From Metopolophium dirhodum (lineage: Eukaryota; Arthropoda; Insecta; Hemiptera; Aphididae): 64,000 nt of DNA. A program made the translations under genes and the position numbers. Below, one piece after another: positions 59,506 through 64,000 of the stretch (position 1 is its first letter; the number at the start of each line of letters is the position of its first letter). The stretch spans positions 37,122,270 through 37,186,269 of the forward strand of contig NC_083560.1 in assembly GCF_019925205.1 (NCBI RefSeq), read 5' to 3'. The notes under the pieces are model-generated. The model did no database searches. It was not told the DNA's origin and was given only the letters and a program-made list of their open reading frames with translations.

Positions 59506-62121
59506 TTACGGTGGTTGAAATGTCGATTTGTCTGTTTTAAATTTAATTTCACATGGTTCTACTTGTGCGCATCCTAAGTCTAAAGGGTCTGAGGTGAATA
59601 AACGCTTGAATTTGTTTATTGGTGTTTGTGTCTTTATACGTTGTTCATAGCTAAGTTCGTTAGGTATTTGTATTATTGTACCTTGTTTATCCGTTACTTC
59701 TGTTATTTTTGTTACTATTATTTTTTCTTTATTAATAATTTTATTGTCTGAATTAATATTTTTTATTTCGTATTTATCGCGTTTAATCGTATTTAATTCA
59801 GTGGCAATTGCTATAACCATGTTTCTTGGTATATTACTATAGGTATTGGAGAAATTGTATAATATGACTTCGTCATCATTATTTAATAATGTAGTTTCTA
59901 AAGTTATTTTTTTATTATTTTGTAGGCGCTCAGTTGGTTTTATTATATATTGTATTTGCTTGTCTTGCATTTTTGTGGACACTTTTAATTTTGACCTAGT
60001 CTTAGGAGCTATGGTAATATTTTCGGTAGATATAATTTTAATTTTATTTTTATTAATGTTGGTTGCACTTGTGATGCTTTCAGTTGTATAAATGTTTAAG
60101 TTGTGATTTACATTATGTTCGTACCATATTTCGTCCATTTTTATAGAATTATTATCGATTTGTATGTTTTTATTTTTAAAATCGACTATTAGGTTGTATC
60201 TAATATTAAAATCGTTTCCTAATAGTAATTTACAATTTAGTCCTTCAACGACGTATACTTTGATTTGATATTGGCGTGCGTTGATTGTAATTGTTAATTC
60301 TGTTGTTCCTATTTGTATCAGTTCGTTGTTGCCAGCGCCTGTTATAGTCATTTGTTCTTTGGGTTTTGTGACTTGTTTATTTTTTACTAGGGAATAATCT
60401 ATACATGATATATTTGAGCCTGTGTCTATAATTGCATTTTGTTCGTTACCGTCTAATTTTATTCTTATGGATAGCACTCTTTGTTTTCGTTCAGTATCTG
60501 AATCTACGCTTATATTTTGATTGTTGATTTTGATTTCATTTTTGTGTTGAATAAGCTGGTTTTTGGTTTCTATGGCTTTCTCGTCTTCTTGTATAGGCCG
60601 GTTCCGATATTCCCTTATGTAGTTTCCGCATATTTCGCAAAACATAACGTTTCCCCCCTCGCTCCAATACTGTTCTCTGTCATCTTGGTCGTCTAGTATG
60701 TCCTTGGATGTGGACAAATATTCGCAGTCTTGACAAAATTTTGAGTACCATATTGTGGATTTGTCTGTTTTAAAATTATTGTTGGTTTTATTTTTCTCTA
60801 TAGTGTTTTGTTGGGATAATTTTAAGCGATCGAAACATTCGTGTAAGAAATGGTCTACATTTTCTTCTATAGTATTAAAGTTGGGAAAAACTGTGTTTAT
60901 TGTTATGTTATTGAATTGACGAGGGTTATATGTTTCTGTTATGATTCCTGGTGTCCAATGGCAATTTTTATTGAATATCCCTATATTTTTCCTATTTAAT
61001 TTCCAGTAAATTATGGCATTTGTATATTCGGAATTTTCGTGTATTAAATATAAGTTGAAATTGAATTGGTCACAGATAAACGCTAGATCGTCATCTTTAA
61101 GATAGTAGCCAGATTTGCAATTAGGAATGCCGAGCATATTTAATAATTCTACTGTCTTTCTATATATACCATGTTGTTTAAGACATATTCGTAGTGCGTG
61201 GGCACCACAGTCACCGTCTCCGGGTACATTTTCCGTTTTTATGAATGAACCCGCGATTTGTGAGATTTCATTTTTTAATTTATCGTTGATTGTGTTATTG
61301 AAATTTTTCCCTAACGTGATTATATTACTAGTTTGTGAACCATTGTTTTTAAAATATTTATTTTGTTTTTCATCGTCATTGTTTGGTAGTAGGCATATTA
61401 AAATTTTTATTTGCGTGTCTTGAAAAATAAACTTAATCATAGTAGAAATAACTTTCCAATCCTTTTTGTCTCGTCCAGTGCAGATTTTGGGTAAAGCTAA
61501 AGTAGTAATATTATTCTCAATACAAAATTTCCTAGTGTTAGCTAGTGTTCTAAAAATGTTAGTGTACGCTGGTTTGTCGTAATATTCATTTTTTGTTATT
61601 AGATATAGAACCCATTGTCTTCCGTTTTTCAAATAAGCAATTTCGGTTATTTTTTTTCTTTGGTCTATTAAATTTTGAACGTTGTTAAATTTATTTCTAA
61701 ATTGTAATGCGATCCCCGTCGACATAGTAAAGCATTGACTTGTGCAATGGCCGATTGCGATATCATTTCGTAATGATAAAATATTTACCGTCTGTTCACT
61801 GTAATCGCATAGGAAGTCGGTTCTATCGTTATTGCTGAGTAGGAATTTTTGAAATTCGTTTAGTGGGTTCAAACTACTTATTGTTACGATGTTTTCTACA
61901 GCTTTTTCGTCATTGTCGTTTACTTCATTAGTTATTAGTTTATTTGAATTTTTTGATTTGTACCAATTTTCTACAAAATGAATATAATTATTTTTTTCAA
62001 TTTTTTTTTCTCTGTTAAATTTAGAGGTGTCGATTTTTAAATTAATATTATTTGTTCCCCGAGGTAGATATTCCGATTTTTCTCTTAACTCGGGTGCTAT
62101 TCGTTTTTTGAAAAATTGCAA
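59506..62121 (-). CDS. Retroelement ORF2: TARG1-like macrodomain - OTU protease - Zn ribbon-like - retropepsin
   Basis: No ATG opens this frame (its first codons overlap the Gag end, from TTG at 62121). It is probably made only by -1 frameshifting. Numbering from that TTG, residues ~105-245 form a TARG1/OARD1-like macrodomain: IAIGHCTSQC, the glycine-containing STGIALQF loop, then YLITK (Lys177) and CTGRDKKDW (Asp218), which align with the catalytic Lys84 and Asp125 of human TARG1. TARG1 removes ADP-ribose from acidic side chains. Residues ~290-395 are an OTU cysteine protease: Asp302 and Cys305 in GDGDCGAHAL and His388 in NCHWTPGI. C463-x2-C466 and C495-x2-C498 suggest a zinc ribbon. A retropepsin follows (IIDTGS, Asp566; LLLGNDF ~632-638), then the usual protease-RT linker. 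The frame ends at QPP-stop, just before where RT should start. It is intact over 871 codons. Confidence 0.85.
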   Translation of the reverse strand: MQFFKKRIAPELREKSEYLPRGTNNINLKIDTSKFNREKKIEKNNYIHFVENWYKSKNSNKLITNEVNDNDEKAVENIVTISSLNPLNEFQKFLLSNNDRTDFLCDYSEQTVNILSLRNDIAIGHCTSQCFTMSTGIALQFRNKFNNVQNLIDQRKKITEIAYLKNGRQWVLYLITKNEYYDKPAYTNIFRTLANTRKFCIENNITTLALPKICTGRDKKDWKVISTMIKFIFQDTQIKILICLLPNNDDEKQNKYFKNNGSQTSNIITLGKNFNNTINDKLKNEISQIAGSFIKTENVPGDGDCGAHALRICLKQHGIYRKTVELLNMLGIPNCKSGYYLKDDDLAFICDQFNFNLYLIHENSEYTNAIIYWKLNRKNIGIFNKNCHWTPGIITETYNPRQFNNITINTVFPNFNTIEENVDHFLHECFDRLKLSQQNTIEKNKTNNNFKTDKSTIWYSKFCQDCEYLSTSKDILDDQDDREQYWSEGGNVMFCEICGNYIREYRNRPIQEDEKAIETKNQLIQHKNEIKINNQNISVDSDTERKQRVLSIRIKLDGNEQNAIIDTGSNISCIDYSLVKNKQVTKPKEQMTITGAGNNELIQIGTTELTITINARQYQIKVYVVEGLNCKLLLGNDFNIRYNLIVDFKNKNIQIDNNSIKMDEIWYEHNVNHNLNIYTTESITSATNINKNKIKIISTENITIAPKTRSKLKVSTKMQDKQIQYIIKPTERLQNNKKITLETTLLNNDDEVILYNFSNTYSNIPRNMVIAIATELNTIKRDKYEIKNINSDNKIINKEKIIVTKITEVTDKQGTIIQIPNELSYEQRIKTQTPINKFKRLFTSDPLDLGCAQVEPCEIKFKTDKSTFQPP

Positions 62122-63875
62122 TCGTTTGCATAATGTCCTTTTTCATTGCATTTGTAGCATATTATGTTTTCTCTTCCATTAAATTTTTCCGGTGTTGAGT
62201 ATCTTTCTCTGCTGTTGTCCCTACTGTGCTGTTTTCTATTTGCGTCATCTCCACGATTTCTGTTGTTATATCTATTTCTGCTTGTATCTCTGGACCTGTC
62301 GTAGGAGTTTTCCCTATCCCTTGAATAAGACCTATCTCTATTATTGCTAATTTCTCTGCTGTTATCTCTGTATTTATGGTTATTATATCTATCTTTACTA
62401 TTTTCTCTGAACTTATAGTCGTTGTACCTATCGGGATAAGGACCTTTTCCCCTATAATTGTTCCTGCCTTTGTAATCTGATTTGTGTGGATATGGACTTT
62501 TGTCTCTGTTGCGTGATCTATCTTCAAAATTTACTGTCTTGTCGTATTTTTTTAAATTGTTCATTTCGGTACATAGTTGATCAATTTTGTTTTTGTAATA
62601 ACTGTCTATTCCTTCTAATTTTGTATTTAAACGTTTAATTTCTTGGTTGCTGTCTTTTGTTTCGGTATTTAATTGCATTACTTGTTTGTTCAAAATGTCT
62701 GTGTATTCGCTAAGTCCTGAGCTTCTTGAATTGATTCTAAATTGCATTAGTTCATATTTTTTTAAATTTTCTTTTAACTTTTTTAAGTTACTGTTGTCGT
62801 GAAGTGAAATTGCGTGTAATATAGGTTCCCTTATACCTTTTAGTATGTAAACACAAATATCTTCCTCTTTCATATCCTTGTCTACTTGACTACATAAATA
62901 TTCTATTTCCGTAACAAAACTAGAAATTGACTCTAAGTCGTTTTGTTTCCTATTTTCTAATTTGTCTTTCAGTATTATAGAGTATCCTATTGGTTGAAAT
63001 TCGTTTATGAACTCACTTTTTAGATTTTCCCATGACCAGTTTCTTCCTTTGTTTTCCAAGTTTTGTAAAAATTTGTTGGCAGTATCTTTCAGAAATATTG
63101 ATAAGAATTTCATTTTTTCACTGTCGTCCCAATTGTTTATTTGTGCTGCTTTTTCGTACTGTCTAAGAAATGTTTTGATGTCTCCTTGTCCGGAAAAACT
63201 ATCTGGTTTAATTATCATTTTTTCCATTTTGTGTTTTGGATTTTTATTTTTTAAATTATTTTGTTTTTCAGGTGTGTTTTCTATTACAAATTGTGAGTTG
63301 CTAAAGAAGGTGGTATTTAAGTTCGATTCAGTTTTAATTGGACTTTCGATATCTTCGTATATGTGTTCTTTTTTTGATGGTTCGTTAGGATTTAAGTTTA
63401 TTAAATTATTATAATTATTGTCAGAGGTTTGCTCTAAATTATTTTGATATAAAGTATTACTAGTGTCTAAAATTTTGTCTGCCTGAATTATTAATTTATT
63501 TGCGTTAATTTCTAAATCGTTAGCTATATTTTTAATGTCGTTAGTAATTGATTTATTTTTTGTACTATTACTTGTTTCCGGACTTGAATCACTTAAGTTA
63601 CTTTGTATGAGTAAATCTTTAATGTCGATTTTATCTTTTATTGAATTTTCTTGAACTTCGTGTTTTTGTAATTCGCTTAAGGTTTCTTCAATGTCGTCTA
63701 ATTCTGTGATCCCTTTATAATATTTTGATAATCTAGCCCTTAGATTATCTACGGTTCCTACGCTTTTTAATTGTTTAGATTTGCATAGTTCAATAAGTTC
63801 TGATTTTTTGTGTGAATAAATATCTGTTAATTTAGTAATTTTCGAACCTAAGGCTATAAGCTCTTCGTCATTCAT
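62097..63875 (-). CDS. gag: Retroelement Gag (SAP-like, capsid-like, Arg-rich, CCHC)
   Basis: 592 codons from an ATG at 63875, the first in an AT-rich leader. Residues ~18-54 (SHKKSELIELCKSKQL, GTVDNLRARLSKYYKG) fit a SAP DNA-binding helix-loop-helix, unusual for Gag. Residues ~55-215 are Asn/Ser-rich and probably disordered. Residues ~218-385 resemble the Ty3-type Gag capsid (SFSGQGDIKTFLRQYE, WSWENLKSEFINEF, YILKGIREPIL). A probable coiled coil covers ~395-445 and an Arg/Ser/Tyr-rich nucleic-acid-binding tail ~450-565. A CCHC knuckle (Cys573, Cys576, His581, Cys586) precedes the stop. The protein should assemble the cytoplasmic particle and bind element RNA. The overlap with ORF2 and the slippery site between them give the classic Gag and Gag-Pro ratio. 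The frame is undamaged. A 121-codon frame inside it (62527-62162) is a shadow of the Arg-rich repeats. Confidence 0.9.
   Translation of the reverse strand: MNDEELIALGSKITKLTDIYSHKKSELIELCKSKQLKSVGTVDNLRARLSKYYKGITELDDIEETLSELQKHEVQENSIKDKIDIKDLLIQSNLSDSSPETSNSTKNKSITNDIKNIANDLEINANKLIIQADKILDTSNTLYQNNLEQTSDNNYNNLINLNPNEPSKKEHIYEDIESPIKTESNLNTTFFSNSQFVIENTPEKQNNLKNKNPKHKMEKMIIKPDSFSGQGDIKTFLRQYEKAAQINNWDDSEKMKFLSIFLKDTANKFLQNLENKGRNWSWENLKSEFINEFQPIGYSIILKDKLENRKQNDLESISSFVTEIEYLCSQVDKDMKEEDICVYILKGIREPILHAISLHDNSNLKKLKENLKKYELMQFRINSRSSGLSEYTDILNKQVMQLNTETKDSNQEIKRLNTKLEGIDSYYKNKIDQLCTEMNNLKKYDKTVNFEDRSRNRDKSPYPHKSDYKGRNNYRGKGPYPDRYNDYKFRENSKDRYNNHKYRDNSREISNNRDRSYSRDRENSYDRSRDTSRNRYNNRNRGDDANRKQHSRDNSRERYSTPEKFNGRENIICYKCNEKGHYANDCNFSKNE
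62103..62109 (-). promoter_or_regulatory. -1 ribosomal frameshift heptamer A AAA AAC
   Basis: In Gag frame the codons read TCA AAA AAC GAA TAG, so A AAA AAC sits exactly in the X XXY YYZ register, one codon (GAA) before the Gag stop. Slipping back one base yields AAA AAA CGA ATA GCA, which is the ORF2 frame (K-K-R-I-A). A downstream stimulatory structure was not evaluated; CACCCGAGTTAAG follows. Confidence 0.85.
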
Positions 63876-64000
63876 ATCATATTAAGATTTAATTGAATTA
63901 AAGAAAAATTTTTTAATGAAAGAAGTTGATTTTTATTAATATATTTATACTTAACAATAACTACTTAATTTTTGAATAATTTAAGAATTAAAATTAAAAT
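63876..64000 (-). other. Gag leader, AT-rich, start of element outside window
   Basis: AT-rich sequence upstream of the Gag ATG. No primer-binding site or 5' LTR end is visible before the window edge. Confidence 0.5.

Noticed and set aside
62162..62527. 121-codon frame inside Gag
   Set aside because: Shadow frame of the Arg/Ser/Tyr-rich repeat region of Gag.
1..64000. CRISPR arrays, bacterial operons, tRNA or rRNA genes
   Set aside because: No regularly spaced repeats other than transposon minisatellites, no ribosome-binding-site-led gene strings, and no cloverleaf or rRNA core sequence that I could support by eye.

Overview
The window looks like a repeat-dominated stretch of an insect nuclear genome. 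It is very AT-rich and has long gene-free tracts, CpG-richer islands and eukaryotic transposons of nearly every class. The mix (FLYWCH/MULE transposase, BEL/Pao, insect Env remnant, THAP/P-element, hAT and pogo-like MITEs, Helitron ends) best fits a hemipteran such as an aphid. That is inference from style and families, not proof. I found no intact host gene, no rRNA, no tRNA I could support, no CRISPR array and no bacterial-type operon.

Left part (1-17.7 kb): the 3' end of a BEL/Pao retrotransposon (Pol C-terminus 1-1578, polypurine tract, LTR 1974-3066) sits inside a ~5 kb interspersed sequence (copy A, 3067-8236). A second copy (B, 35013-39281) keeps the uninterrupted junction. There follow degenerate hAT-like modules and a nearly complete MULE DNA transposon (10612-13255) whose inverted repeats are built from a 42-bp minisatellite. 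Next come a member of a GATTCTGAGCG-ended repeat family and a decayed insect-retrovirus-like env on the minus strand (15449-16500).

Middle part (17.7-56.8 kb): mostly AT-rich DNA with transposon relics. These are a hAT transposase C-terminus (18325-18564), a P-element/THAP relic cut by a small MITE (26848-27258), further GATTCTGAGCG elements (27294-29086, 51845-53060, 55446-56485), Helitron ends and copy B. There is also a GC-rich insertion with a 16-bp target-site duplication (42606-43062), and hAT-type elements with 8-bp duplications (42255-42370, 46344-47520, 54544-55019). A few short coding-like stretches (20912-21052, 32140-32325, 53131-53421) are not recognised.

Right part (57.4-64.0 kb, minus strand): the most remarkable object is an LTR retroelement running off the right edge, with its 3' LTR at 57364-57983. 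Its Gag (592 codons: SAP-like motif, capsid-like region, Arg-rich tail, CCHC knuckle) is followed by an ORF reached through a textbook -1 slippery heptamer (A AAA AAC). That second ORF carries a TARG1-like macrodomain with the catalytic Lys and Asp retained, an OTU cysteine protease with Cys and His retained, a four-cysteine zinc-ribbon-like stretch and a retropepsin. It then stops just where reverse transcriptase should begin. RT, RNase H and integrase are absent between this stop and the 3' LTR. The element looks like a recently active but internally deleted or non-autonomous member of a family that acquired ADP-ribose and ubiquitin-directed hydrolases.
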